A stretch of DNA of 64,000 bases from Pseudomonas sp. ICMP 561 (lineage in GTDB: Bacteria > Pseudomonadota > Gammaproteobacteria > Pseudomonadales > Pseudomonadaceae): contig NZ_LKBT01000004.1 in assembly GCF_002699985.1 (NCBI RefSeq), positions 62,001-126,000 on the forward strand, read 5' to 3'. The position numbers and the translations under genes were made by a program. The stretch's first letter is position 1, and every line of letters begins with the position of its first letter. Of this stretch, positions 26,150-34,120 are shown one piece after another. The notes beneath the pieces are model-generated. The model saw nothing but the letters and a program-made list of their open reading frames with translations, was not told the origin of the DNA and did not search any database.

Positions 26150-26240
26150 AGAGACTGTAATATTTTCATATGCATTTAAAGAATAACCAAATGAAAAAAT
26201 AAGATTTATGGATATAAAAAATCACTGATATGGTCAGTGC
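26150..26240 (+). promoter_or_regulatory. AT-rich ssuA promoter region with inverted repeat
   Basis: The run 26157-26222 is strikingly AT-rich and contains TATAAA (26214-26219) without a matching -35, as expected for an activator-dependent promoter; CysB-type control under sulfur limitation is plausible. Just beyond it lies CACTGA-TATGG-TCAGTG (26223-26239), a perfect inverted repeat that could be an operator or a leader hairpin. Confidence 0.45.
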
Positions 26241-26317
26241 AATTCAACAAAACCCTCACACCTTACTCGTCCGCCAACGGGCCAGCAGGTGCCACTGAAT
26301 TAGCAAAGGAGCGCGCC

Positions 26318-27283
26318 ATGCGCACAGCTATTTTGCGTCAAGGTTTGGTCGCTCTGTTTGCCGCAGCGGTCGCCTTCGGCGCTGTCACCCAGGCTCAGGC
26401 CGAGACCTTGCGTATCGGTTATCAGAAATACGGCACGCTGGTGCTGCTCAAGGCCAAAGGCACGCTGGAGAAGCGTCTGGCCGAGCAAGGCGTGCAAGTG
26501 CAATGGACCGAGTTTCCCGGTGGCCCTCAGCTGCTTGAAGGTCTGAACGTCGGCTCCATTGATTTTGGTGTGACGGGCGAAACGCCGCCGGTATTTGCCC
26601 AGGCCGCGGGCGCTGATCTGGTGTATGTCGCTTATGAGCCGCCCGCGCCGACCAGCGAAGCGATTCTGGTACCCAAGGACTCACCGATCACTTCTGTCAA
26701 AGAGCTCAAAGGCAAGAAAGTCGTCCTCAACAAAGGCTCCAACGTGCATTACCTGTTGGTCAAAGCCCTTGAAGATGCGGGCCTGAAATACACCGATATC
26801 CAGACTGTGTTCCTGCCGCCAGCCGATGCCCGCGCGGCATTCGAGCGTGGCAGCGTTGATGCCTGGGTTATCTGGGATCCCTACCAGTCAGCTGCCGAGC
26901 AGCAACTGCAAGCGAAAACCCTGCGTGACGGCACCGGGATTGTAGATAACCACCAGTTCTATCTGGCGACCAAGCCTTATGCTCAGAAAAACCCGAAAGT
27001 CGTTCAGGCGCTGATTGAAGAGGTTCGCGCGGTAGGGGAGTGGTCCAAAGCTCACCCCGAAGAGGTGACCAAACAGGTTGCTCCTCTGCTCGGTCTGCCT
27101 GCGGATATCACCCTGACGTCGGTCAAACGGCAAGGCTACGGGGCGCTGTTCCTGACGCCGCAAGTGGTCGCCTCGCAGCAAAAAATCGCTGATACGTTTT
27201 ATCAGCTCAAGTTGATTCCAAAGCCGCTGAACATTGCGGATGTGGTCTGGACGCCGCCCGCCGCTGTCGCGAAAGCGCCGTAA
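26318..27283 (+). CDS. ssuA: Aliphatic sulfonate ABC transporter, periplasmic binding protein SsuA
   Basis: A 321-residue periplasmic receptor with a signal peptide (1-28, ending AQAE). Characteristic parts are LRIGYQKYGTLVLLKAKGTLEKRL, WTEFPGGPQLLEGLNVGSIDFG, TGETPPVFAQAAG, and GSVDAWVIWDPYQSAAEQ. It binds alkanesulfonates as a sulfur source and delivers them to SsuCB. I chose the ATG at 26318 with AAAGGAG upstream. In the usual Pseudomonas order ssuE-A-D-C-B-F, a monooxygenase gene follows ssuA; here ssuC begins 27 bases later. Confident. Confidence 0.94.
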   Translation: MRTAILRQGLVALFAAAVAFGAVTQAQAETLRIGYQKYGTLVLLKAKGTLEKRLAEQGVQVQWTEFPGGPQLLEGLNVGSIDFGVTGETPPVFAQAAGADLVYVAYEPPAPTSEAILVPKDSPITSVKELKGKKVVLNKGSNVHYLLVKALEDAGLKYTDIQTVFLPPADARAAFERGSVDAWVIWDPYQSAAEQQLQAKTLRDGTGIVDNHQFYLATKPYAQKNPKVVQALIEEVRAVGEWSKAHPEEVTKQVAPLLGLPADITLTSVKRQGYGALFLTPQVVASQQKIADTFYQLKLIPKPLNIADVVWTPPAAVAKAP

Positions 27284-27310
27284 TCAGTCGGACCCTGAGG
27301 AGACAACTCC

Positions 27311-28108
27311 ATGAGCACTAGTGCTTCGCAACGAACAATCCAGCGCCTCGCGCCTTGGGCTCTGCCGATTCTGCTGCTGGCTATCTGGCAGCTGTCGGTC
27401 AGCGCTGGCTGGCTGTCCACCCGCATTCTGCCTGCGCCGAGCGCGGTCATAGAGGCGGGCGTCAATCTGGTTTCCAGTGGTGAAATCTGGACCCATCTGG
27501 CAATCAGCGGCTGGCGCGCAGGCGTCGGCTTCGCCATCGGTGGCGGCATTGGCCTGGCACTGGGTTTTATCACCGGCCTGTCGAAATGGGGCGAACGCCT
27601 GCTGGACAGCTCGGTACAGATGATCCGTAACATCCCTCATCTGGCGCTGATCCCGCTGGTGATTCTGTGGTTCGGCATCGACGAAACCGCCAAGGTTTTT
27701 CTGGTCGCACTGGGCACCTTGTTCCCGATTTACCTGAATACTTATCACGGGATTCGCAACATTGATCCCGCGCTGGTCGAGATGTCCCGCAGCTATGGTT
27801 TGTCCGGCTTCGGTCTGTTCTGGCATGTGATTCTGCCAGGGGCGATGCCTTCGATTCTGGTCGGCGTGCGCTTCGCATTGGGCTTTATGTGGTTGACGCT
27901 GATCGTCGCTGAAACCATTTCTGCCAGCTCCGGTATTGGCTACTTGGCAATGAACGCCCGGGAATTCCTGCAAACCGACGTCGTGGTACTGGCCATCGTG
28001 CTGTACGCAATATTGGGCAAGCTGGCCGACCTGGCTGCGCGTGGTCTGGAGCGCGTTTGCCTGCGCTGGCACCCGGCCTATCAAGTGACTAAAGGCGGTG
28101 CCGCATGA
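27311..28108 (+). CDS. ssuC: Aliphatic sulfonate ABC transporter permease SsuC
   Basis: A 265-residue inner-membrane permease with about six transmembrane helices. The cytoplasmic EAA loop that contacts the ATPase is near residues 155-185 ([26 protein letters not shown], in pieces). GAGGAG precedes the start. The stop overlaps the ssuB start by four bases (ATGA), indicating translational coupling. It works with SsuA and SsuB. Confident. Confidence 0.95.
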   Translation: MSTSASQRTIQRLAPWALPILLLAIWQLSVSAGWLSTRILPAPSAVIEAGVNLVSSGEIWTHLAISGWRAGVGFAIGGGIGLALGFITGLSKWGERLLDSSVQMIRNIPHLALIPLVILWFGIDETAKVFLVALGTLFPIYLNTYHGIRNIDPALVEMSRSYGLSGFGLFWHVILPGAMPSILVGVRFALGFMWLTLIVAETISASSGIGYLAMNAREFLQTDVVVLAIVLYAILGKLADLAARGLERVCLRWHPAYQVTKGGAA

Positions 28109-28920
28109 GCAGCTTGAAACAGCAACAGCCCGCGCATCTGCTGCGCGGCATCCCTCTGGCGGTTCAACAGCTGAAGAAAGCGTTCGGCAGCCGTGAAGTG
28201 TTGAAGAACATCGATCTGCACATTCCGGCCGGGCAGTTCGTTGCCGTGGTCGGCCGCAGCGGTTGTGGCAAAAGTACGCTGCTGCGTTTGCTGGCCGGGC
28301 TCGACAAGCCTACTGCCGGGCAACTGTTGGCGGGTTCTGGTGCATTGGCTGACGCCCGTGAAGACACGCGCCTCATGTTCCAGGAAGCGCGTCTATTGCC
28401 CTGGAAGAAGATCATCGACAACGTCGGCCTCGGTCTCAGCGGAGACTGGCGCGGTAAAGCACTGGAAGCTCTTGAGGCGGTGGGCCTGGCCGAACGAGCC
28501 GAGGAATGGCCAGCGGCATTGTCCGGCGGGCAGAAGCAACGTGTGGCTCTGGCTCGTGCGCTGATTCACCAACCACGCCTGCTATTGCTCGATGAGCCAC
28601 TGGGGGCGCTGGATGCCCTGACCCGTATCGAAATGCAGCAACTGATTGAAAACCTCTGGCGCAAACATGGCTTCACCGTGCTGCTGGTAACCCATGACGT
28701 CAGCGAAGCCGTTGCGATTGCTGATCGCGTGATTCTTATCGAGGAAGGGCGTATCGGCCTGGACTTGCTGGTTGATCTGCCGCGCCCACGTGCCCGCGGC
28801 TCGCATCGTCTGGCCAACCTTGAAGCGCAAGTGCTCGAGCGAGTGCTGTCGTTGCCTGGCTCGCCTCCTGAACCTGATCCCGTTTCACCGCTGCCTACGC
28901 AACTGCGTTGGGCCAATTAA
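28105..28920 (+). CDS. ssuB: Aliphatic sulfonate ABC transporter ATPase SsuB
   Basis: A 271-residue ATP-binding subunit. Walker A is GRSGCGKST (about 49-57), the signature is ALSGGQKQR (about 139-147), Walker B is [12 protein letters not shown], and the switch His is in VTHDVSEA. The C-terminus is short, without a regulatory domain. It overlaps ssuC by four bases and is followed after 38 bases by ssuF. Confident. Confidence 0.96.
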   Translation: MSSLKQQQPAHLLRGIPLAVQQLKKAFGSREVLKNIDLHIPAGQFVAVVGRSGCGKSTLLRLLAGLDKPTAGQLLAGSGALADAREDTRLMFQEARLLPWKKIIDNVGLGLSGDWRGKALEALEAVGLAERAEEWPAALSGGQKQRVALARALIHQPRLLLLDEPLGALDALTRIEMQQLIENLWRKHGFTVLLVTHDVSEAVAIADRVILIEEGRIGLDLLVDLPRPRARGSHRLANLEAQVLERVLSLPGSPPEPDPVSPLPTQLRWAN

Positions 28921-28958
28921 CCGACCGTTAGCCATCAAACCCACACAGGAAGATCATC

Positions 28959-29174
28959 ATGACTATTAAAGCCATCAACGTTCGTAACCAGTTCAAAGGC
29001 ACCATCAAGGAAATCGTCGAAGGCGACGTACTGTCGGAAATCGACGTGCAGACTGCTTCGGGTATCGTGACTTCCGTCATCACCACCCGCTCTGTAAAAG
29101 AGCTGGAGCTGGTGGTAGGCAGTGAAGTTATCGCGTTCGTGAAATCCACCGAGGTTTCCATCGCCAAGCTGTGA
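28959..29174 (+). CDS. ssuF: Molybdopterin-binding (TOBE/Mop) protein SsuF
   Basis: A 71-residue single Mop domain (INVRNQFKGTIKEIVEGDVLSEIDV... then SVKELELVVGSEVIAFVKSTEVSIAKL, in pieces). Such proteins bind molybdate or tungstate. SsuF closes the Pseudomonas ssu operon and is reported to be needed for sulfonate or sulfate-ester use in P. putida, by an unclear mechanism. AGGA is upstream, and a strong terminator follows. Confident. Confidence 0.93.
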   Translation: MTIKAINVRNQFKGTIKEIVEGDVLSEIDVQTASGIVTSVITTRSVKELELVVGSEVIAFVKSTEVSIAKL

Positions 29175-29183
29175 CCGATGCGC

Positions 29184-29226
29184 AAAAAACAACCCCGGAA
29201 GGTGAATGCCCTCCGGGGTTTTTTGT
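29184..29226 (+). terminator. Terminator after ssuF
   Basis: ACCCCGGA faces TCCGGGGT around a 12-base loop, with a TTTTTTG tail. It ends the ssuACBF transcript. Confidence 0.9.
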
Positions 29227-29291
29227 TGGAGCGCATGGCTGTAGGAGCCCTCCCTTCATGCAGACAGCGCTGTCGCCCTGCTAAAAAGGAG

Positions 29292-29384
29292 TCTGTAGGA
29301 GTGAGCTTGCTCGCGATAGCGTTAGATCTGTTAAGAAGATGTCATCTGACCTGACGCTATCGCGAGCAAGCTCACTCCTACAGA
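29292..29384. repeat. REPIN, family C
   Basis: Arms CTGTAGGAGTGAGCTTGC and GCAAGCTCACTCCTACAG with TCGCGATAGCG extensions. It lies between the converging ssuF and hydrolase genes. A lone half-arm-like CTGTAGGAGCC occurs near 29239. Confidence 0.93.
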
Positions 29385-29430
29385 AAATCGTCTAAAACTC
29401 AGATGGTTATTGATGATAGTCCACGAGCTG

Positions 29431-30276
29431 CTACAGGAGATTGTGTTTGTGGATAAACGCACTGGCCTTCTCGGCGAACATCAGCGGTTGATCTTCCATC
29501 AGAAAATGACCCGCATTGTCGATGAGCTGCAACGTCGAGCCGGGAATGTCGCCGTGCAAGCGGTGGGCGTAACTTGATGGCTGCCATTCATCTTCGGCAC
29601 CCCAAAGGATCTGCACCGGAATGTTCAGCTCGGGCAGGCGTTGCGCGAAGTCTTCCGTGTAGCGCGAGTCGTAATGCGCGACCTGATTCTTGTAAAAGCC
29701 TTGCTGGCCGATGAGGCCGGTGATCGGTGCCAGGTAAGCCTCAAGCAACTCGCCTTCCATGATGCTCTTATTGAAAACCGCCATACGCAGTTGGCGGATC
29801 ATTAATTGCCGATGCTCGTCTGCGTTCATTGCGGCATGTTCTGCGTAGTGCGCGCGGATGTGCTGCCAGCTTGCAGATGGCCACGAGTCATAGCTGACGA
29901 TATCGGCAATGGTCAGGGACAAGAAGCGTTGCGGTGCTTCGATCGCCAGCCGAAGCGCAACGCCTCCACCAATGTCGTGGGCGATCACATGCGTGCGCTC
30001 CAGCTCCCAATGATCCAGCAACTGTTCCAACAGGATCCGTTGGGCCGCTACCGACGTGTCCTGGTTTTGCGGAAACTCCGACGCGCCGAAACCCAGCAGA
30101 TCGAACAGGTGCACTTTCAGCCCGGCAGCTACCAGTTCGGGCACAACGTTGCGCCAGATGATCGAGTGCGCAGGCGTGCCGTGCAGCAGGACAACCGGCA
30201 GCCCTTCGCCGTGGCAGCCAGTGGCGATACGTCGCCCGTCGATGATCACCTGTTGATTGAGCCGTGGATTGTTCAT
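29431..30276 (-). CDS. Alpha/beta hydrolase with Asp nucleophile (dehalogenase/epoxide hydrolase-like)
   Basis: A 281-residue soluble alpha/beta hydrolase. The nucleophile elbow reads AHDIGGG, putting Asp101 where esterases have serine, as in haloalkane or haloacid dehalogenases and epoxide hydrolases. The oxyanion motif is LLHGTPAHS, the likely acid Asp229 is in GAEDEW, and the base His257 is in NAGHFLMED. There is no signal peptide, so it is cytoplasmic. It is divergent from a LysR gene at 30669 that may control it. The substrate is unknown. Confident for fold and nucleophile. Confidence 0.9.
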   Translation of the reverse strand: MNNPRLNQQVIIDGRRIATGCHGEGLPVVLLHGTPAHSIIWRNVVPELVAAGLKVHLFDLLGFGASEFPQNQDTSVAAQRILLEQLLDHWELERTHVIAHDIGGGVALRLAIEAPQRFLSLTIADIVSYDSWPSASWQHIRAHYAEHAAMNADEHRQLMIRQLRMAVFNKSIMEGELLEAYLAPITGLIGQQGFYKNQVAHYDSRYTEDFAQRLPELNIPVQILWGAEDEWQPSSYAHRLHGDIPGSTLQLIDNAGHFLMEDQPLMFAEKASAFIHKHNLL

Positions 30277-30431
30277 GAGCGTGGTCTCCGAGGCGTTGAT
30301 GATGGATTCAGCGTATCGAAGGGGTTTTCATGACGCCAATGACAACTTATGCTGCTGGAATTCGATTTTTGTCATGCGCATGTTTGCATTCGGAATGGAG
30401 CAAGCTCCCAGCTCATATTGATCGCAATCTT

Positions 30432-30520
30432 CTGTGGGAGCCGGGCTTGCCCGCGATAAAGACACCCTGGTCTAGATGCAACACCGCATCGCCCGTATCG
30501 CGAGCAAGCTCTGCTCCCAT
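30432..30520. repeat. REPIN, family F (degenerate)
   Basis: The left arm TGTGGGAGCCGGGCTTGCCC and the right arm GCAAGCTCTGCTCCCA pair imperfectly. It is joined 15 bases later to a family A unit; the same pair of units occurs at 62772-62984. Confidence 0.75.
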
Positions 30521-30535
30521 ATGGACCGCGCTATT

Positions 30536-30643
30536 CCGTAGGGCCGGCCGGGCGGCGTTCCGCTTTAGCCGGGAGAGCGGCATTTCAGGCGAAGGGCATA
30601 TGGCGAATTTACTGGCCTTCTCGCGGCTAAAGCCGCTCCTACG
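30536..30643. repeat. REPIN, family A with internal insertion
   Basis: The left arm is split by an extra GGGCGGCGTTCC between GGCCGGCC and CTTTAGCCGGGAG. The right arm is CGCGGCTAAAGCCGCTCC. The identical insertion is present at 62876-62984. Confidence 0.88.
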
Positions 30644-30668
30644 ACGAATTCGTTTACAGGGGTAAATT

Positions 30669-31556
30669 GTGAACCAACGCCTCCCCATCGACGTTCTCCG
30701 GGCCCTGCGCAGCATTGTCGAGCTGGGCAGTGTGACCCGCGCAGCCGAAAGTCTGAACCTCACTCAGTCGGCGGTCAGCTGGAAGATCAAGCGATTGGAG
30801 AAGCAGCTCGGACGTCCGCTGATTTGTCGTGAAGGCCAACGTCTGGTTGCGACCAGCGACGGTGCCGAGCTGCTGATTCATGCGCGGCGCATCCTCAACT
30901 CCCACGACGAAGCGCTGGCGCTGTTTGCGCCATCGACTCTTGAAGGCACCGTTCGACTGGGCGTAACCGAGCAGGCTTCGCTCGCCCAGCTGTCACCGAT
31001 ATTGGCGAAGTTCTCCAGGCAGCACGGCAATGTCGACGTTCGTGTCGTCGTCGAGCAGAGTCAGGCGCTGCGCGAGTCGTTGATCAACGGCACGCTGGAT
31101 CTGGCCTTGCATCAGGATTTCGCTCACGGGTTGAGTACTGAGGATCACTTGCTGTGGAGTGAGCGGCTGAACTGGTGCGTGCCTGCCGGTTGGGAACACA
31201 GCCCTGACACGACGGTTTCTCTCGTGACTTACGGGGCAGGATGTTTCTACGGCAATCTGGCGCAGGATCGTCTTCAGGTAGCAGGCATTCGCTGCAAGGT
31301 GGCGGTGCAGTGCCCCTCGACTGAGGGCGTGTTGTCGGCCATATCGGCAGGCTTGGGCATCGGGTTGGTGACGGCGGGCAATGTCGACAAACGCGTCGAG
31401 ATCAATCATTTGTTCGAGCGCAGTATGCCGTTGCCAGAAGTGGCTAACGTGTTGCGTTTTAGCCAGCGCAAGCACGATCCGGTATTACAGGCATTGCAGC
31501 AGATGCTGGCTCAGACGTTGACGCGTGTCCGGGACGAGTCGCCCATTCCTGCGTGA
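30669..31556 (+). CDS. LysR-family transcriptional regulator
   Basis: A 295-residue regulator. The N-terminal winged helix-turn-helix occupies residues 1-62 (LRALRSIVELGSVTRAAESLNLTQSAVSWKIKRLE, in pieces), followed by the linker helix and a periplasmic-binding-like effector domain (about 90-290). The start is GTG at 30669 with AGGGG seven bases before it; the REPIN ends only 25 bases upstream, so the messenger leader is very short or begins within the repeat. It is divergent from the hydrolase gene, its likely target by the usual LysR arrangement, which is inference. Confidence 0.93.
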   Translation: MNQRLPIDVLRALRSIVELGSVTRAAESLNLTQSAVSWKIKRLEKQLGRPLICREGQRLVATSDGAELLIHARRILNSHDEALALFAPSTLEGTVRLGVTEQASLAQLSPILAKFSRQHGNVDVRVVVEQSQALRESLINGTLDLALHQDFAHGLSTEDHLLWSERLNWCVPAGWEHSPDTTVSLVTYGAGCFYGNLAQDRLQVAGIRCKVAVQCPSTEGVLSAISAGLGIGLVTAGNVDKRVEINHLFERSMPLPEVANVLRFSQRKHDPVLQALQQMLAQTLTRVRDESPIPA

Positions 31557-31559
31557 AAA

Positions 31560-32204
31560 TCAAGCCGTCAGGGGCTGCTCTCTTTTCGGCAGGCAGGGCG
31601 GTAAATACAGCCCGATATACGCATCAAACACCCGCATCCCTTCCTCCGCCATGCGTGGGGTGATTTCGTCATGCAGTTGCATGGAGCGCGCGTACACCCG
31701 GTCGCCCAGCTCCATGGCCAGGGCGAACACGTCAACATCGCCCGGTAATACCGGCAGCGCGAAGTGTCGCTCAAAGACCTCGAGCATCAAGTGCCCCAGT
31801 TCGATGTCGTGCTGACGATCCGCCTGAGTGATTTCGGTCAGGCCATGCTGGGCGAGGATTAACTGACGAGCAGCCGCATCGGCGTTGTAGATGTCCAGCA
31901 TGCGCTGTTCGACTATGCGTGACAGATCACGCCAGCTCGTGAGCGAGTTGTGTTCGATGGGTGCTTGCAGGCTGGCGCGAAACGCGGCGTGGATATCAGC
32001 CGTCAGTGCTTCCAGCAGGGCGGGAACACTGGCAAAAAAGTGGTAAACGGATGACGGCGGAATCTGTGCCCGTTCGGCCACGCTGTAGATCGACAGGCTT
32101 GCGACACCTTCAGCTGCCAGCAACTCGCGTGCGGCATCGAGGATCGAGTCGATCCGGGCCTGACTGGCTGCGCGGGGTTTGCGGGAGGTGACGGGGCGGG
32201 TCAT
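31560..32204 (-). CDS. TetR-family transcriptional regulator
   Basis: A 214-residue regulator. The N-terminal DNA-binding domain (about 18-65) reads ARIDSILDAARELLAAEGVASLSIYSVAERAQIPPSSVYHFF in pieces, preceded by a basic arm rich in R, K and S. The remaining all-helical ligand domain has no recognisable specificity. I chose the ATG at 32204; the longer frame merely translates the REPIN upstream. It converges on the LysR gene with three bases between stops and follows spuI on the same strand, but a terminator and REPs intervene. The target is unknown. Confidence 0.9.
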   Translation of the reverse strand: MTRPVTSRKPRAASQARIDSILDAARELLAAEGVASLSIYSVAERAQIPPSSVYHFFASVPALLEALTADIHAAFRASLQAPIEHNSLTSWRDLSRIVEQRMLDIYNADAAARQLILAQHGLTEITQADRQHDIELGHLMLEVFERHFALPVLPGDVDVFALAMELGDRVYARSMQLHDEITPRMAEEGMRVFDAYIGLYLPPCLPKREQPLTA

Positions 32205-32260
32205 GTGGCGATCTCGTGGGCGGGGCTGCGGAGATTGTACAGCGGTGATGGATCCAATGC

Positions 32261-32288
32261 TTTCGCGAATGAATTCGCTCCCACAGGG
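32261..32288. repeat. Single REP, family E half-site
   Basis: One arm only: TTCGCGAATGAATTCGCTCC then CACAGG. It matches the right arm of the unit at 21883 and is an orphan half. Confidence 0.8.
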
Positions 32289-32300
32289 TTTACGCAAACC

Positions 32301-32394
32301 CCGTAGGACCGGCTTTAGCCGGGAGAGCATTGGTACATTCGCTGCATTTCTCTTGACTGGAATGACGCCCTCCCGGCTAAAGCCGGTCCTACGG
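32301..32394. repeat. REPIN, family A
   Basis: Arms CCGTAGGACCGGCTTTAGCC and GGCTAAAGCCGGTCCTACGG, nearly perfect. It lies upstream of the TetR gene and downstream of the spuI terminator. Confidence 0.94.
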
Positions 32395-32411
32395 AGATCT
32401 GCGTTCCACAC

Positions 32412-32451
32412 AAAAAAACGCCGAACAACCTCTCGGTTATGCGGCGTTTTT
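32412..32451 (-). terminator. Terminator after spuI
   Basis: Read on the minus strand, AAACGCCG and CGGCGTTT pair around an 18-base loop that has its own short ACCGAGAGGT hairpin, followed by TTTTTTTG. It lies 18 bases past the spuI stop. Confidence 0.88.
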
Positions 32452-32468
32452 ACTGTTCACACCAGTCG

Positions 32469-33845
32469 TTAAACGGTATGCAGGTACCAGTTGTACTCAA
32501 GGTCGGAGATGGAGTGTTCAAACTCTTCCAGCTCACTTTCCTTACAGGCGACGAAGATATCGATGTATTTAGGATCGATGTACTTGGCCATCACTTCACT
32601 GTCGTCCAGCTCGCGCAATGCGTCGCGCAGGTTGTTAGGCAGGCTTTGTTCGTTCTGCTCGTAAGAGTTGCCCGATACCGGCGCGCCTGGTTCGATCTTG
32701 TTGGTCAGGCCGTGATGCACGCCCGCCAGAACAGAAGCCATCAACAGATAAGGGTTGGCGTCGGCACCCGCAACACGGTGCTCGATACGTACCGCGTCAG
32801 CAGTGCCGGTTGGTACGCGTACGGCCACGGTACGGTTATCCAGGCCCCAGCTCGGGGAGTTGGGCACATAGAACTGAGCACCAAACCGGCGATACGAATT
32901 GACGTTCGGGCAAAGGAACGCCATCTGTGCCGGTAGGGTCTCGAGCACACCGCCGATGGCATGACGTAACGCGGCGTTCTGCTCGGGATCCTCGCTGGTG
33001 AAGATATTCTTGCCATCGCGATCCAGGATCGAGATGTGTACATGCAAGCCGTTACCTGCCTGGCCCGGGTAAGGCTTGGCCATGAAGGTGGTGTCCATCT
33101 CATGGTCGTAGGCGATGTTCTTGATCAGGCGCTTGAGCAATACCGCGTAGTCGCACGCTTTGATCGGGTCGGCAACGTGATGCAGGTTGACTTCAAACTG
33201 GGCCGGAGCACTTTCCTTGACGATGGCGTCAGCAGGAATCCCTTGCTCCTTGGCACCTTCCAGAATGTCCTGGAGGCAGTCGACGTATTCGTCGAGGTCG
33301 TCGATCAGGTAGACCTGTGTCGAGTGCGGGCGTTTGCCGGAAATCGGGGAGCGGGGTGGTTGCGGACGGCCGTTTACGTTCTCCTGATCGATCAGGTAGA
33401 ACTCCAGCTCGAAAGCGGCGCAAATCGTCAGGCCCATTTCGTCGAACTTGGTCACGACCTGGCGCAGCACTTCGCGCGGGTCAGCGAAAAACGGGTCACC
33501 TTCAAGTTCGTGCATGGTCATCAGCAATTGCGCGGTAGGGCGCTTTTGCCAAGGCTCATTGCACAGCGTGTCAGGGATTGGATAGCAGATTCGGTCAGCA
33601 TCACCGATATCCAGACCCAGGCCGGTACTTTCTACCGTCGAGCCATTGATATCCAGGGCAAATAAAGAGGCAGGCAGGTTAATGCCCTTCTCGTAAACCT
33701 TATGGAGGCTGGTGCGTTCAATGCGCTTGCCGCGCACCACACCATTCATATCTGCAATCAGAAGGTCAACGTACAGAACCTCAGGATGTTCCTTAAGGAA
33801 CGCGTTCGCTTCGTTAAGCTGAACGGCACGCGGGGGTACCGACAT
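32469..33845 (-). CDS. spuI: Gamma-glutamylpolyamine synthetase, glutamine-synthetase family (SpuI-like)
   Basis: A 458-residue glutamine-synthetase-like ligase that joins glutamate to a polyamine using ATP. Family motifs: an N-terminal VLYVDLLIADMNGVVRGKRI, the metal-binding AAFELEFYL, HVADPIKACDY, NGLHVHISI and the ATP-binding RIEHRVAGADANPYL. The position, divergent from spuA and at the head of the spu cluster, corresponds to spuI of P. aeruginosa, one of several gamma-glutamylation ligases for putrescine, spermidine and other amines. AAAGGTG precedes the start. A second paralogue, spuB, lies at 34932. Exact amine preference cannot be read. Confidence 0.92.
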   Translation of the reverse strand: MSVPPRAVQLNEANAFLKEHPEVLYVDLLIADMNGVVRGKRIERTSLHKVYEKGINLPASLFALDINGSTVESTGLGLDIGDADRICYPIPDTLCNEPWQKRPTAQLLMTMHELEGDPFFADPREVLRQVVTKFDEMGLTICAAFELEFYLIDQENVNGRPQPPRSPISGKRPHSTQVYLIDDLDEYVDCLQDILEGAKEQGIPADAIVKESAPAQFEVNLHHVADPIKACDYAVLLKRLIKNIAYDHEMDTTFMAKPYPGQAGNGLHVHISILDRDGKNIFTSEDPEQNAALRHAIGGVLETLPAQMAFLCPNVNSYRRFGAQFYVPNSPSWGLDNRTVAVRVPTGTADAVRIEHRVAGADANPYLLMASVLAGVHHGLTNKIEPGAPVSGNSYEQNEQSLPNNLRDALRELDDSEVMAKYIDPKYIDIFVACKESELEEFEHSISDLEYNWYLHTV

Positions 33846-34120
33846 GATGCAACACCTTTGTTGTTAAAAATATCAATCATCGAGCTTTACGGGTTTCAGT
33901 CAATCCGAAAGCCATGATGAAGTCAATAGAGCCTTCCCTTGCCCCGAAAGGGCGCAAAAAGGCCGTTTTTGCCGCAATTCAGGGCAAGTATTTAACAGCG
34001 GAAGGCTACGGATTACGGGGCTTTCACGGTGCCTGTTCGATTTCCAGAGGACTGTTGTGTAAAAAAACGAACAAGGCTAAGCTCGATTGCAACCCAGAAC
34101 AGCAACAACACGGGGGTCCC
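33846..34120. promoter_or_regulatory. Divergent spuI/spuA promoter region with inverted repeat
   Basis: A 275-base region that should carry promoters for both directions. It contains GCAAAAA-GGCCG-TTTTTGC (33954-33972), a perfect 7-base inverted repeat, immediately after GCCCCGAAAGGGC. I see no clear sigma-54 (-24/-12) or sigma-70 pair. Confidence 0.45.

Larger units (their letters stand above)
30277..30668. other. Divergent intergenic region, hydrolase / LysR
   Basis: This 392-base region holds two adjacent REPINs (30432-30520 and 30536-30643). The first 150 bases next to the hydrolase start must carry its promoter and any LysR sites; I see no clear -35/-10 pair or T-N11-A motif. Confidence 0.5.

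Noticed and set aside
32205..32411. N-terminal extension of the TetR protein (frame to 32411)
   Set aside because: The extension translates the REPIN (TGFSRE...LSRLKPVLR type peptides), a known false-annotation pattern; the ATG at 32204 fits the family length.
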